64,000 bases of DNA, taken from NCBI RefSeq assembly GCF_000699445.3, contig NC_067202.1:9419458-9483457 (forward strand), in the 5' to 3' direction. The notes beneath the pieces were generated by a model. The model searched no databases, was not told the origin of the DNA, and was given only the letters and a program-made list of their open reading frames with translations. The DNA comes from Schistosoma haematobium. Taxonomy: Eukaryota; Platyhelminthes; Trematoda; Strigeidida; Schistosomatidae. Positions 26,516 through 41,100 of the stretch are shown here, in pieces (within the stretch, counting starts at the first letter, position 1; the number at the start of each line of letters is the position of its first letter). A program made the position numbers and the translations under genes.

Positions 26516-26980
26516 ATTTCATGATTACACGTTTGAATATCAATTATTGGTTAAAATCTCGACAAAACCACGACTGATAATAATCATCGTATGTTCACTA
26601 GTGACTGGCTTCAAGAGGTATTTCCTGGAGTTCTAGTGAGAAGCAGTGACCAGTAGAGTTAAACCGGGTCTATTGTGAGATAGTAACTCATTGAAAACAA
26701 AGGTGGGCGATGGCACAATTTCGTGGATTAGTTGAAATTAGACATTAAAACCGTTGGATACCGGCCAGCTCAGTGGTTTAGAGGTTAAGCGTTATCGTGC
26801 GAGACAGTTAAGTCCTGGGTTCGAATCCCTCGAGGCGAGATCGTGGAAGCGCACTGCTGAGGAGTCCCATACCAAACGGCCATCCAGTGCTTCCAGATTT
26901 TCCATGGTGGTTTAGCTTCAATTGACTCATGAATTCAACAATCATAATACTATAATATCCAGAAAACCCCTACTGATAAC
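26516..26980 (+). repeat. Hammerhead SINE, full-length, plus arm of a perfect inverted pair
   Basis: Has a tail-like segment (about 26520-26580), the 5' GTGACTGGCTTCAAG, the A-box region, a perfect B box GGTTCGAATCC (26818-26828) and the 3' end. The ribozyme has lost its stem II 3' strand and GAAAC (GAGTCCCATACCAAACGG). Bases 26710-26938 are exactly inverted at 27799-28027. Confidence 0.88.
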
Positions 26981-27798
26981 CTCAAGTTTAGCATTCTTAT
27001 GCAAATGATTCATCGTACAATATATATATATATGATCGATCGTGATCGTTCTAAGGCGAACGGAAACTATTTCAATTTCGACAATACAAAAACTGGAACG
27101 AATAACTCTTCAACACTAAACTCTAACAATGAAACACAAAAAGCAAGTGGCAGTGTGGAGTGAAACTCAGCATTTGACAAAGAATCTAAGCTTAACGATT
27201 TTATATGAACAGTGGTCGGCATAACTATCAGACACAAAAATTTAGTGAATTAAATATAGTAACAACCTAACCGGTAAATAGCAGAATCGGAAAATTTATA
27301 CTCCTGGTTATCGATGCAAGAAATAACCATTGTTAATTCATAGCACTAAGTAATCGAAGATCATTTTAGAAATGTAATACCTGTGTCATGATGACATCAC
27401 CTTTATAAATTTTTTTAATATCCTGGCTTTTTTACAGAAATATTTTATTAGCTTAAACTAATTGTACATAATGACTTCATTTAATTAATCAATACTCCAT
27501 CATTTAGGATGCTATTTTCAATGATTTACTCCAGTGAAAAACGTATACCTCTGTGATCGAACAATATTTATGTTGAAATGTATTCAAATGTAAATTCTGC
27601 GAGTTCATTTAATGAAATAATTATATCCTAAAATTACGATAAATAATGTGAAATAGAATTTTAAGTGTATGAATATGATAACTGTAGATAAATAATTAAA
27701 TCATTTTTTGATCTTATGTACTTAAGAAATTAAGTTAATATTTTAGCGATTCAAATAATTTATGATAAAACTAATGCATCATTATCAACATTTAATAA
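26981..27798. other. Spacer between the two arms of a perfect inverted repeat
   Basis: AT-rich, with a short TA run at 27019-27030. No ORF or repeat recognised. Confidence 0.5.
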
Positions 27799-28027
27799 TT
27801 GAATTCATGAGTCAATTGAAGCTAAACCACCATGGAAAATCTGGAAGCACTGGATGGCCGTTTGGTATGGGACTCCTCAGCAGTGCGCTTCCACGATCTC
27901 GCCTCGAGGGATTCGAACCCAGGACTTAACTGTCTCGCACGATAACGCTTAACCTCTAAACCACTGAGCTGGCCGGTATCCAACGGTTTTAATGTCTAAT
28001 TTCAACTAATCCACGAAATTGTGCCAT
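27799..28027 (-). repeat. Hammerhead SINE, minus arm of a perfect 229-bp inverted repeat
   Basis: Base-for-base reverse complement of 26710-26938, including the same private deletion in the ribozyme and the same TTATCGTGCGAGACAGTTAA variant. Both ends of identity are sharp. Confidence 0.9.
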
Positions 28028-28910
28028 TGTACACTCCTCTCTAACCATTAGAAAGATGTTTCACTTCTATAGATAAACTTTACTAACGATTATTAACTAA
28101 CACAAAATCTGTAATGAAGTAATTCTACTACATATCTCAAAAATACTTAAATTTCTATCTGTTCTTTAAAACAATTTCAGCGTGTTTATTAAATACCTAA
28201 AGAAAAGTAGAAATAAATTATGATTTTATTAAATTTATTAACAAATTGAATAGTAACTAATGAATTTATTTGAGGAAAAATAAAAGAAATTTTTTGTTTC
28301 TTCATTTCTGTTTTCGAAATAAAAATGTACTTCCTCTATCAGATAGGTTCTAATTCTGACCAGACAAATAATCCGAAAATTTATTAACCAATGAAATTAT
28401 TTTGTAGATAATTTATCGATTATTACATTCATCAATTAAATCAATAGACTTTCCCTTTCAAATATTATTATTATTATTGTTCATTTACGTACGTGTATGT
28501 TGTCCATTTGTAGAATATGACTTATATCTTAGTGAAAAATAAATGATTATAAGAAAGACTATATTATTATTATGAACTTGTGGACCAAGATAATATTTAA
28601 ATGAATGAACTAAATTCAATGGAATTATATGAGAAAAGTAAAAAGAAAAGAGAAAAGAAACACTGGGAAAAATCTAGTTGGTTAACATAATCTTAAGTAG
28701 CTAAAGGCAAATTTATAAATTTCATAATAATTAACATTTCGAAATATAGTACAACAAGAAAATGTTGTATTGCCTAATCATATTGAATTATATTTTCCAA
28801 ATGCACTTCTATCAAATTATATAATTAGATTTCAAAATTGTCAACAATAGTGGAAACTACCTATAAATATTTCATTATATATAATACATATATATATATA
28901 TTTATAATTT
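28028..28910. other. Region upstream of the DPP-like start codon
   Basis: AT-rich, with ATT repeats near 28466-28480 and a TA run at 28886-28902 just before the ATG. A promoter is expected near here but no specific element can be supported. Confidence 0.45.
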
Positions 28911-29156
28911 ATGAGCATGCATTCATCATTTCCGGATACATATAGAAAGTCAGATGATGAAGATCATATAACTAAATCGAAACCCCTAACTAGCAAAGGA
29001 TGTAGTGATAATAATAGCAACAACAATAATTTGTCTAATTCTAATAATGATAACACTGATGAAAAGAAACTCAATGATGTATTAAAATCAATTGAAGAAG
29101 GTGATAAGTATAGTATGTCTGTCGGTCTAGTCAAACAAGTAGATTCAGATGACACG
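28911..29156 (+). CDS. DPP-like gene exon 1: start codon and cytosolic tail
   Basis: Encodes 82 residues, phase 0 end at GACACG|gtaagc. The tail is acidic and has an Asn/Ser-rich low-complexity run (about residues 35-50). An in-frame TAA lies just upstream, and a second Met is at codon 3. No signal peptide, as expected for a type II protein. This part is not conserved in the family, so its assignment rests on the open frame and on phase match to exon 2. Confidence 0.8.
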
Positions 29157-32100
29157 GTAAGCTTTAATTTACAGTGATAAATCTTTTGAAAAATAAAATC
29201 GGTACTTATTGAAAATATCTTTTCTGTTGCTTGAACAAGTTCTCATCCAACAGGATGTATGTATACAAAGCTATCATAATTAAAAATTGAGTAAATACTA
29301 TAAGAAACAATGTTAAATTCCTTAATTTCAATTTAAGGTTCATGAGCAAATTCATTCTAAGTAATATTTTAACAAAATATAGTTATTTGGCATTTTCATT
29401 ACATCAGAATTCAGACTTTTCCATGGTGATGTTGCAGATTATTATTTCAAGATGAGATGAAAACCATCAGATTACCGAATGCCTTTTAGTAGCACCATTT
29501 AATTTGATTTCAAAACAAAAATAAAACCACAACAGTTCGTTCTGTTCTACTTTACAGATGTGAAACGTTGTCATCAAAGGTAGAAGATACTCGTAAGCTA
29601 CTAACAGTTCACTACAGATGCCTTAGAAATATTGCTCGCATTTGCTGTGATCACTAGGTAAGTAAAAGGGAGGTTAGACGCACGGTATTAGGGAATGATG
29701 GTAAATCAGTTGATGAGGTTCTGAATCTACATCGACTGAGATGGTTGGGAAATGTGTTGTGTTTGCCGGAATACTGACTATCACGATGCGCATTGCTGAC
29801 TAGTGTTGAGGATGGTTGGAAGAAAGTTAGGGATGGCCAAAACAAAAAGTAGCATCAGTCCCTGAAGTCACTAACTTCTGGTTTGAGCCATGTTGGTGGT
29901 AGATGCAGACTACATGGTTGCGGTTCGTCTAACTATGATAATCAATGGTTGAAGACACCGGGTGACATTGGCTCAGAATCGATCACAATGGCGTACGTGT
30001 ATACACTCTCTGTCTTCCCTTAAACTATGAGATTAAAATCGCTTCATATCTTTCTTTCTAAGAACTAATTCTTTCTTCCTTCACTATATACTTACATGCA
30101 ATCTTTCTTTTATATACTACCACCATTGAATTAACTACTTCTATGAATCCAGTGTTAATCTTGTTGTGCTAATGAGGTATGGCAACTTGGACCGATACAT
30201 ATATGTGCCTGGTCCTACGTCGTAGCTGACTGACTGACAATTTGTTCCTGTTGTAGATACTCATAGTTCAGTAATGAGATATTAAACGGAAAAAGAATTG
30301 CTAACATAGTAAACATGACAAGAATTCTTTAATGTACAACTTTTAATTCTCTGTATTTATATATGATTCATGACTCGTTAGAAATGTACACCAGGTACAA
30401 CTTAATGATCGATACCATATGGGTTTTAACATATTGTTTAATAATTGTTGAATATAATGATATAACTAACGAGTTTATTTTTATCACGCAAAGATTTGAA
30501 TCAACTGTTAAACTTAACATAAGAGAATCTCTGCATTGTTGTAAATGATTTGAAACAGTTTAAACGATCATTTCTATATTTTAGGTAAAAAATAGTTCAT
30601 TACGGTTAAGCATTTTTAAATTCTATTTTCTACTATTAAAAGTATCCATTCTCCAAGAACATATTATATTAACATCCCGAAAATTCTGGTACCATTTTCA
30701 ATTTAAATATTTGATTCACGGGCTGTTAAGCTATTATTGTTCACAATAAGACAATTTTTATATCATGAATCAACAAATGTAGTCTCTGTTGCACAAATTA
30801 AAATGGTATTTGTCATCTATTTATCCGGTAAAAAGAAATAAAAATAATTTTTTTAAGATCATAAATGAAATAAAATGAATAGTAAAGATTTCATATTACG
30901 ACAGTTATTCAAAACGTAAGACTCAGTAGCTAAATAGATAACGCGATGACGTTTGAAGCGAATGGTACTGAGTCCGAGTCCCGGAGTAAATATCAACTCT
31001 GGGATGCAGGCACATCCAACTGACGAACCCCAAATAGGACGAAACGCGCTTCCTTGATTCCACTGCTGACCACTATTCATCTTTGCTTATAATGCTTGTG
31101 ACTTAAGGCAATATCGAGGCAATCCGCACAGGATGCACATATGCCGACGAGAGAATGATCAATTGCAATCCTAAATAAAAATGGGATGATACAAGTAAAA
31201 CAACATCAAGTGAATTAAGTATCTTATTTGTCTAATAAATTGATGATTATCGACTATTTTATTTAAATAGGTACAATCGAAGTATTCAGATAACCAAGAG
31301 CAATTCAGTTGACTTTACTAAGAAAGTGATCAATATTGTTTAATTCATCTTATCTTACTTATATTTTGCTATCGGATTTTGTAACTCATTTTCCATCCCT
31401 CTTTTTTAATTATCGTATTCAGTCAATTTTAGTTTATATAAGTCAAATATATTTGTAATTGGGACTAAATACTAAAAATAAAATCGTCCAATATTTGAAA
31501 ACCTAAAATAAAATCAGATGACATTTTAGGTTAAAATAAATTACAAGCTGAATTTACGTTGATAATTTCAAACATTTAGGGTTTCATATACATATTGAAA
31601 ACACTATGAGAAACTGAGTTTTATATAAATATAAGGTTTATTTTCACAATTTATTTCAAACCATCTTACCAGATTTATTTACATTATTATAGTATATTTA
31701 GATATTACTAACATGCTCCATATTAATTATAGTACACGAGTTTGCTCAATTCTAGAAACCTCATAAAACTCGATGATTCCTGTCAAAAGCTTCAATTTAG
31801 TGTAAACACAACAAAATGTCCTGACCATTTTCGAATATATAATCAGCAGGCGAATATACAAGTATCGCATTTTAAAATCTAATGTCATCAGCACCGGGCC
31901 ATTTTTGCCTGCAACTGGCCTGAAGCTGTAAAATTTAGATTTGCTACGTGATACCAACAACTATTTTACTAATAATTAATTTTATTAGATTGGCAATCAT
32001 AATAAAGTTAAAGGCATGCCTTTTGATTAACACTTAACTAATCAGTATACTATTGACCTTATAATTGTTTTACTATGTTATGTCATTTCATTTCTGTTCA

Positions 32101-35100
32101 CATTTTTTCTAACCACACCAATATAAGTAGTCTGTACATTTATACGGTTAGTTAAGTTAGAACTAAAGTACGTAATGTTTATTGACAAAACAAGTAACCG
32201 GAATTGCTAGAAAAAAACTATCAGTACATATTTAAAAATAAGTCCCCATACGATGTAGTAAAATCACCGTGATTTACATACCATTTTGCACTAAGATACT
32301 ATGACAACGTAAACAATGATCAGCATATCTAAATTTGTACGCCTTCTAGTGATATGTTCGGTTTTTTCTGAACAGAATGGATGCATTATTCCGTCACACT
32401 TTCATTCAATTTTGTGCTGTACAAAATATATAACAGGAACTGATGGACGTAACCACGAATGAAAAGCCTCACTATAGGTTTAGTTGTTTATCGATTTATT
32501 AATGAACAAACGGGGACATAAGTTTCCTTTTCACACATGCCATTTACTACATAATTTTTTTAAGTTAGTAAAAATTTAATACCAATATATGTATAGCATC
32601 TTTGCTGATACTGAGTTATCATTTGCATAGTATAGGAATCATTATCTAACAGTAAAATGTCTTCAGTTTGATTAGGCCACTTCATCCTTTTCTGCGTTTC
32701 TGCTTCACGTAGAAATAGACTGCCCTATCTAAAAATACTTTTACTGTTTAACCGGTTGAAAATAAGCATTTCACATCTTGACTGTTAAATAACTTGGTTT
32801 GAATAAAATGACTTATACAACTGGTTCTAAGGTTTTTTTGGAAACAAAATATAAGATGAACGACGTTTAAATTGGTCAAAACATACTGTAAGGAACAACT
32901 GTTTCGTTTCTACTTATCTGGAATTAAGGTTTACTGTTGTTATGCATTTAAGTTCCAGATTTTGTATTTTATTACTTCTTAAATATTAAATCTATGTAGT
33001 TGAGCGTCCTGAAATACACTCTAAACGTAACAAGCTGTAATTTTGTAAATTACCACACATGGTTTCTGTTTTGCTGAAATTAACATACAGAGTAATTCCC
33101 AGATATTTAGCTGTTTCAGATAGATAGAGCCAATTTTCATAAGATTAAAAGAAAACTTAATGTGCTTCACATTGACCTAAAGCTAATGATAGAATGCTGG
33201 AAAAACTGCCTTAAGTCTTAGTTTTCCCCACAAGTATGCTCTTGGAATCGTTTTAGATAAATATGTTTATTGTCCATCAAGTTGTTAAACTGGGTATCAG
33301 AGTCCCTCAAGATACTCTAATTCTCAAAAGAAGGCAGTTTGTTGTGACTGATTAAAAACCTATCAATATAAAACTCTCGGATATCTTACCTATTATCCCG
33401 ACATCATATTGGAAAAATATTTCTGTAGTCTAAGTTGTAGAGAAATCACATTGATGCTTGCATTTTGTTGATATGTAGAAAAAATAATGTACGCTATTCC
33501 AAAAATGGACAAATCAGTATTTTATTTCACAACTGATATCGTGGGTTACCGTGCCGAACACCATGTGACCCACTCACCCATCGAGGTGGTTGCTGAATAC
33601 GTACTTGAGGATTTGTTTAATGACTAACTATACGTGCCTTACTCAAAAACCTGTATCTTAGCTTCGCAATATTCTCAAATAGGTTCATAGCTATACTGAG
33701 AAGATTAGCATACTAAAAAATAAGTGGTTAACAGATCATCATATTTTTGAGTCAAATTGAAGGATAAACGTCAAACAGGTGAACAGGAAACGATTATAAT
33801 TATCTGAAGTTAAAAGTGTAAGGTGACAGAAAATAGAATTATGTGTAGGACAAATAATTGAGTCTCCTGCTATTTACCTCAAGTCACCCTGGATCCCAAC
33901 AGAGTGCACGGATATTCGAGTCATTTATACTAATGTACACATTGGAACCTGGTCGACAGAATCTTGTCAGAAAAACATAACATCAATCACTACTAAATGA
34001 TCAGTTAATTATAAACTTCTCGGTACTACAGGAGATCAATTGATGGCTGAATATTTTATTGTTAGCATGTCTCACTGTTAGTCTATCTAACGTGGGTTCG
34101 AACCCCCTACAGAATGTCAACTACCTCATTATTACATGTACGCCTTTCTGATGATCGCCAACTAACAGAAGATCTAGGTAAAGAGTTTACTGCTCACCAC
34201 TTTCAACCACTTAACGTAGAAATCCTATCATAATAGAGTCGAAACCTCTTTGTTTTTATGTCAACATTGAATTTTTAAGCACATAATATGAGAGTTTTGG
34301 GATTCTTGAAACTTGTAAAGACCTAACCTTCCGGCATTTTCAAGTGTTAAAATTCTTTCTTCTAACCATCGTACATTATAGAAAATCGTATAATTGTTTT
34401 TAAAATAAGGCTGATGTTAACTGAATATCAGATAGAATTTAATTTTTACTGACTTCGGTATTTTAAAAAATTGATTGTTTTATATTATTGATTTTCATTT
34501 ATTGTTATTCTATCGGCTGTGCAGGAAATAATGACGAACACTCCCCAGAAAAGAAATTGGAAAGGAATTCTACTTGCATTGCTTGTGATTATGTTTATTT
34601 CTTCTTTGATTCTAACAGCAAGTGTCTTAACAACACCAAGTAAGTTGAGATTTCAAGTGTTTGAATGATAAAATGTTTTTGATCATTAATTTATGTATAT
34701 TTGCATATGTAAAAAACTAAATCCTTTGATGCGTGTATTCCATAGTACACTACAACGTATTCTTAGTTTTGCGAAAATGAAAACAATGTAAAAGTATTGC
34801 AGCTTATAAAAAATATACTATCAGTCTTTTATGGGAATGATCATTCGTTGGTGAAATTTGTTAGATTAATAAAAATAAGACTAAATCTAAATATATAGAT
34901 TTTAATAGTTGAGATCATAAGTCAATTGAAGCTAGACCACCATGGAAAACCTGGAAGCGTTGGACGGCCGAGAGACTGATAGGTCCTGGATTTGAATCTT
35001 GTGAGGTGGGATCGTCGGTGCACACTGCTGAGGAGTCCGTCCAGTGCTTCCAGGTTTTCCATGGTGGTCTAGCTTCAATTAACTCATGATCTCAACTATT

Positions 35101-38100
35101 AAAATCACTATAATATCCGCAAAACTCCTTCTGATATATAGATTTTGCTCGATATTTGTGTTATATTATTGTAAATGTCAGTGTATAACAAGCGAATTTC
35201 ATCAGGACAGATGTCACATTATTTTTATTTAAAAATATAAAGCAAACTAATACGTTTATTATTATAATAAATTATTCTCGTTGATATTTCTGAATTTAAT
35301 AGTTGAAAATAAAGACCAATCTTAGTCAAGCAACCGTTGAAAATTAGGAAGCACTAGATTGCTGTTTGTTTCTTGCATAAAACTCTTTATTAATATGCGT
35401 ACAAGACCCCACCAGGGATCAAACACACAACCATTAGTTTTCGCGGTAAGCTCTTGCACTTTATACTAAGGGGACGACATCCGGCGGTTTGCATGTCCGA
35501 CTTCAGTCGACCATTCTCTATTACACTGCTTTACACCTAACACGTTTGAAGTCCAATGTTCGCGGCTTTTCGTCTAGACTCTGGAATTATCTTTCGAAGT
35601 CGGACAATAGAGGGCGCATGATTAATTACTAAAACAGGTTTATGGAAAAATTTTTAATATTATAGTTAGCATGATGGGTTGATCTTAGTAGTGTTCATGA
35701 GGTGATTCAAATTCTTTTAATTAGGCTCATTCATCTATCGTGCTTTCAGTGTTCTTTAAAACTATTGATTTAAAACTCGACCTTCAAAACAACATAATAT
35801 ATTAAAAGCAGAGGTGGATGATGGTTAGCGGTGGGATCCACAACGCTCTTTTCTTCCTATTTGGGACTCGTTATCTGGGTGTACCTGGATATTATATAAT
35901 GCTTTCCCAAGTTTGTTTCTACAGATTTAGAAAAAGTGATTATTTAAAAAAACATATAATTGTCAATATATCTAATGTCAATTTGTGTCATTATACAGAT
36001 CAGAGTGATACAGGTATATTTGACAAAAATTCCAGTAAAGTTTTCATTAAGTAGATATCAACCAATGTAAATGTTGGTTTTGACGTTACTTCAATTACAA
36101 TTAGAATTGTGTCATATAAAACTATGAATTATCAATCTACTTTAACCATAAAATTAGTTTTAATACGGACCCGTTTTAGCCTTGACAACAAATAACAATT
36201 ATTGATAGACATTTTATGTGCAAAATATATTTGAAATAAGCTCAGCCATTGAAATTCAAATAATTCCAATGTTTCGTCCAACAATCCTGTCCGAACTTCC
36301 CCGGAGTATCAAGCAAAATCATCAATGGAATATATAGCGTTGTAGCAATAAAATCAAATCTATACTGTGTTTATCCAGTCATATATGGATGTTGATTTTT
36401 TCACATGATTCAAATTTAACTGACTTATATTATCCTAATTTGATTATTACCCTGAAGAAGTCGAGACAAGGTGGCTGGACGAAACGTTGAGATTATTTAA
36501 ATTTTCATCGCTGCGATTATTTCAAATATAATTTCCGCATGAAATGTCTTTTCTATACTCAGCGCCCAATTTCTGTCAAACTGTTCGTTCTAATCTTGAC
36601 GAATATTTGTTGGGGAGATCCAGAAAACTTCTCGAAAGAAGACAAGAAATGCTCTGAAAACACTGAGCAGCATCTTATCCAATCAGTGTTCACTAGAAGT
36701 TTTGCCAGAAACATCTAGAAATTGGAAAGTCACATTTCGAGTTTCGATTGGATGATTACTACACTGCTAATATGTTTAGTGGCATTCTAGAATTTTCGGA
36801 AAAACCCAAGGACATCTAAAATACTACAAAAACACTATATTTTCTGTACATAAATGAACCTTTGGAGTAAAGTGTTTCTTGCCTATTTTGCACCTTTTCT
36901 CTTGTGTTCAAGTCACTATGTAGTTCTAGCTTGGGGGTTATTAGAATAGCTTAGGAACCGAATATAGCGTTCACTTAGCAAGACTTATCAATATTCGCAT
37001 AAATTAATAATAAATTTACACTGAATAATTTGGAAATAAATTTGGTCACGTTTCGTATGTTGACTTCAATTGGTGTTTAATATGTAGTAATAATCCCATT
37101 ATAACTCAGTATATGTGTAATAACCATGTCTCTAATTTTCGATTGTCTATCCTAAATATGGAACTACATATTAAATTCTCAATTTATAAATATTATTCGA
37201 AGTATAAAGTCACATTTGTTTATTGAATAATCAGTTTGATTTCAATATTTCTTACATAGAATATCAATTGTTTTTTTTATTATGTAATCAGTCATAGTTA
37301 CATCATAATTAGCTCGTTATTATTTTTTTTCCGTAAAATGGTCATTTACTTGTTCTGATAAATCTCTCTGTTTTTAGCATAATAATGCTTTGATTAACAG
37401 CTGCTAAACTCTTAAGATATAGTAAAATAAAGATTTGTTTCATTGCTAAGATGTGTTATGCATATGGAGAATTAACTGAATATACTTTAATGCTTGGTAT
37501 GATTTAATAAGCATAAGTAGTATTTCTTGTTTAGTCGAAAATATTGATGTGGAATTATGTAACCTACAAACTCCTTTTTACTGTAAAATCACTGTTTCAG
37601 ATATGGAGACATTTAGCACTTGTCCGAAAATTAATGCTAATTGACAGCTTTGACAAACTTAAGCACTTCTATTTAGTTTGGTTAAGTTGTCGAAAGTTTC
37701 TAAATCATAATGGTCACTTCATAATAATTCATACTGATAGTTTGCTGGATTACAAATCTTTAACTCATAGACCATCAAAAATACATATTTGAAATAAAAC
37801 CAAACAGAGGAAATGTCTTTTTTTCAATTAGTTGTTCATTATGGATCTACATTAATATAGATGTTTATCAATCATGAAGTGTATTAGACAGAAAATATTA
37901 CAAATTCAAAATCCATATGAAAATAATTGTGAATGATTAACAAAATAATTAATGATGTTGTAGATAAAACGATTGAAATTCAATTAACAATTATTAAATC
38001 AATGAAACGGAAAATATAGTTGCGTGAAAATTTTATAAGTGAATTGAAAATTATGTAAGAACAAAAAAGAGTGCTGGAGCTATGCTTCAAAGAAAAATAG

Positions 38101-41100
38101 GAAAAGAAAGTGTAAAACAAGGATTACGCAATAAGTCATTAGCAGCTCATTTCAATATTGGTTAAGTATTATGGTTGTACAAATATTTTATAAGCACAAA
38201 GACCAGACATTTTGAAATTGATGCATGTGGTTTAAACTATATGTAATATGTGTGCGTAAACTGCGTGGCTTATCTGATGAGATCCGGTAGATAATTTGAA
38301 ATACACTGCTCAAACTCACTAGATACCCTGTATTCGTTAGAAAAGCTAGTATTAAGACCCACTTAACCAAACTAGATGATGTCCGATAATTCACTGACTG
38401 ACATACTTAATTGTATTCTCTATCATAATGTATGTTCACTTCTTATTTTGAAAACTACCATCAAACTATGAAGTATGTTTTTAGAACTTATGCCTCTGTA
38501 CATAGGCAACCCAGGTTAAACGAGCGAGTGGTAAATTTCGACATTAAATGTCTAATAACCAGAAGGTAAATCTGTCCGCGTTATTATAAAATGTATTCAT
38601 TAAAAGTATTGCGTATTGAACTAATTAAGTTGGGTTTAACGTTCAGGAAAAAGAATACTGGTTAGAATATATTTAAAAAAATAATCTTCGTAGATTTTTT
38701 ATATAACGCTATAAGAAAAATGTATTTACAAGTTTTCAGTTTCAGGGAGAATATGCTGGTTATTTACCTAAAAGCGTATGGAGAGGTCTTATCTGAAGAT
38801 TGTTTATAGGACGTTTCCTAGAACCTCACTATAATCAACTTTTGATATAGCATTACAATGAGAACAAATCACATTACCTAAGCAACAGTGCTACGCCGAG
38901 TCCGATAACGTTTATCAAGACGACTTTCCGAAAGATAATGCATAACAATTAAGTGTTTTTAGATTTCACCATATTAGTGTTTTTTAAAGATCATACAGAG
39001 TGGAAAGTGGACTTACTGAAATGACTTGAAGTTCAAAATTATTTCATACATACCAATAAAACCTAGAAAAAATGTGGGTTAACCTAATATACCATATCAC
39101 ATTAACCAGTGGAGATGAAATTAACAAGATGGTTTGTAAAGTTGATTAAAATAATGTGGTACTGATGATATTAATAACAAAAGAATATAGAGAAAATAAT
39201 TCGAAAATACGGAATTGGAGGGTATGTATTGAGGGATAATATAATTCAAGGCCTAGAAGGCAAAAGTGAATGTACCCGCGCAATCGACAATGATTTTAAG
39301 CCATGTGGCTGGGAGTCTCAAACCACTAATCACTGTTATTGCATGAACTCCATGCATATAGTCTACGTCTACCGAAACAGACCAGACTAACAGCCAGTGA
39401 CTTATTGGACTGATGTTTCATTTTGGTTCGTCTACTTCACACGTACTTTTACATCAGTTTACACTGGTGGTGGTTAGAGATAACAAACAAATGTTCATTA
39501 TCTGCCTAATATTGTTGATGGTTAGTGTTTTGCTACGAAAATGACTGTCGATTTTCAACACATTTCTTTTTTAAATTTAGAATCACATTTTAGCACATTC
39601 CCTCAGTTGATTTGAAAATTGACAATGTAAAGTTATAATAATCACTGCATCACTCACATTGTATTATTTTATCAAGTCAGCAATACTGAAATCCTTTCTC
39701 AAGTATGACTGTGTATCAAAATTGTCACATCGGTTTCTAAGAATTGATGCACAACTAATTTTACTCTCAATATATCTAGCGTATTAAGCGCAAGAAGTGT
39801 TTTGTGGAGATCATAGTTGAATTCATGAGTCAGTTGATGCTAGACCATCATGGAAAATCTTGAAGCACTGAACGCCGTTTCGTCCTATTTTGGGACTCCT
39901 CAGCAGTGCGCATTCATAATGGGTTGGTTGAAGCGCTTGCACGCGAGACTGATAGGTATTGGGTTTGAGTCCAGCGAGGCGGTATCATAGATGCACGCTG
40001 CTGATGAGTCCTACAATAGAACGAAACGGCCGTCTAGTGCTTCCAGGTTTTCCATGGTGGTCTGGCTTCAATTAACTCATGATTTCAACTATTAAAATTA
40101 TTACAATATCCACAGAACCCCTTCTGATATTAAATTTTGTTTATCGAGAAGACATAAGAGTCATAAAGTAATTCAAATGAATAAAAGATCTCAGATATTT
40201 GTTGCTTTTTTATCTATCGACAGAGGTGACTGGGAAATTTATTATCTCACAAGTTTACTTCTTTTCTAACCATATTCACTATGTTTAGTTTCACCTAATA
40301 GGATTTTCGCTCGCATTGTTATGCATCCTGATCATTTTATTTCGATTTGCTGACCCATTATATATAAACCACCCTTAAATTGCTGACGTCAAGATTTCAA
40401 TACAGTTGTTGATGTACATTTTACATCGTGATTAGCTTGCTAATAAAAGCTACTGTATATTATCTAAAGGGCATTTTTTAGAACATACTACAAAATTTGA
40501 ACAAATAGTTTTCCATTAAGTAAGTGGCAATTTTATGGAAAAGATTATAAGCGAAAGTATATTTGTAAAACTCTTAGCTAATGAAAACAAAAGTAACTCT
40601 AACGTTTCATTTGGCATTCAAGTAAATTATTGAACATCGAAACCATTGAGTATAAATCGGGTTCACAAAAGAACTGTGTACTGAACCATTGTCTGATCAT
40701 TGAACTTAGAATTTGTTAGTGTAAACATGAACATGAGTCCTTAGTGTAAGACCTGGTAAACGTGATAATAATTGAAGATATACTTATATATATCTGTAAG
40801 GTAATTACAAGTAAAAATTGTCAGAGCATGAATAATATGGCAATAAAGTGATAAACATATGATTGTGTTGATTATGTTAAACAGAATGTTCATGACATGT
40901 CGAACTACAATAACTTGTTAGGAAACAATGAAAGTATTGCGTTATTTTATGCCTATCATGGGATGAAAGAATGGTTAGATAAATAATTATTCACTTTTTA
41001 TTCATTAGCTACTGTTAAACAACTAAATGTATTCTGTTTTATCTACTTGAATTGTCTGGGTTTGCCTATATATGCCGGTCTTCTGTTGTCATTCATTGAG

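Larger units (their letters stand above)
29157..34524 (+). other. Intron 1 of the DPP-like gene
   Basis: Holds an RTE-like ORF2/3'-end remnant (29555-30238), an Sm-alpha copy (30919-31215) and a tRNA-like stretch (34035-34115). The rest is AT-rich without recognised content. Confidence 0.85.
39792..40130. mobile_element. Fold-back hammerhead SINE with ribozyme cores on both strands
   Basis: The minus 3' half (39792 to about 39918) is joined to a plus body from about 39930 (CTTGCACGCGAGACTGATAG), and both ends carry the family tail. The minus ribozyme lies at 39860-39915 and the plus ribozyme at 39990-40045. No convincing target-site duplication found. Confidence 0.82.

Noticed and set aside
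26818..26828. tRNA genes at the many GGTTCGAA(T/A)CC motifs
   Set aside because: A and B boxes are present but no cloverleaf closes. The flanks are the hammerhead SINE in every case.
39270..39500. Less AT-rich patch in intron 2 as a repeat or exon
   Set aside because: It looks repeat-like, but there is no second copy here, no open frame and no motif to name it.
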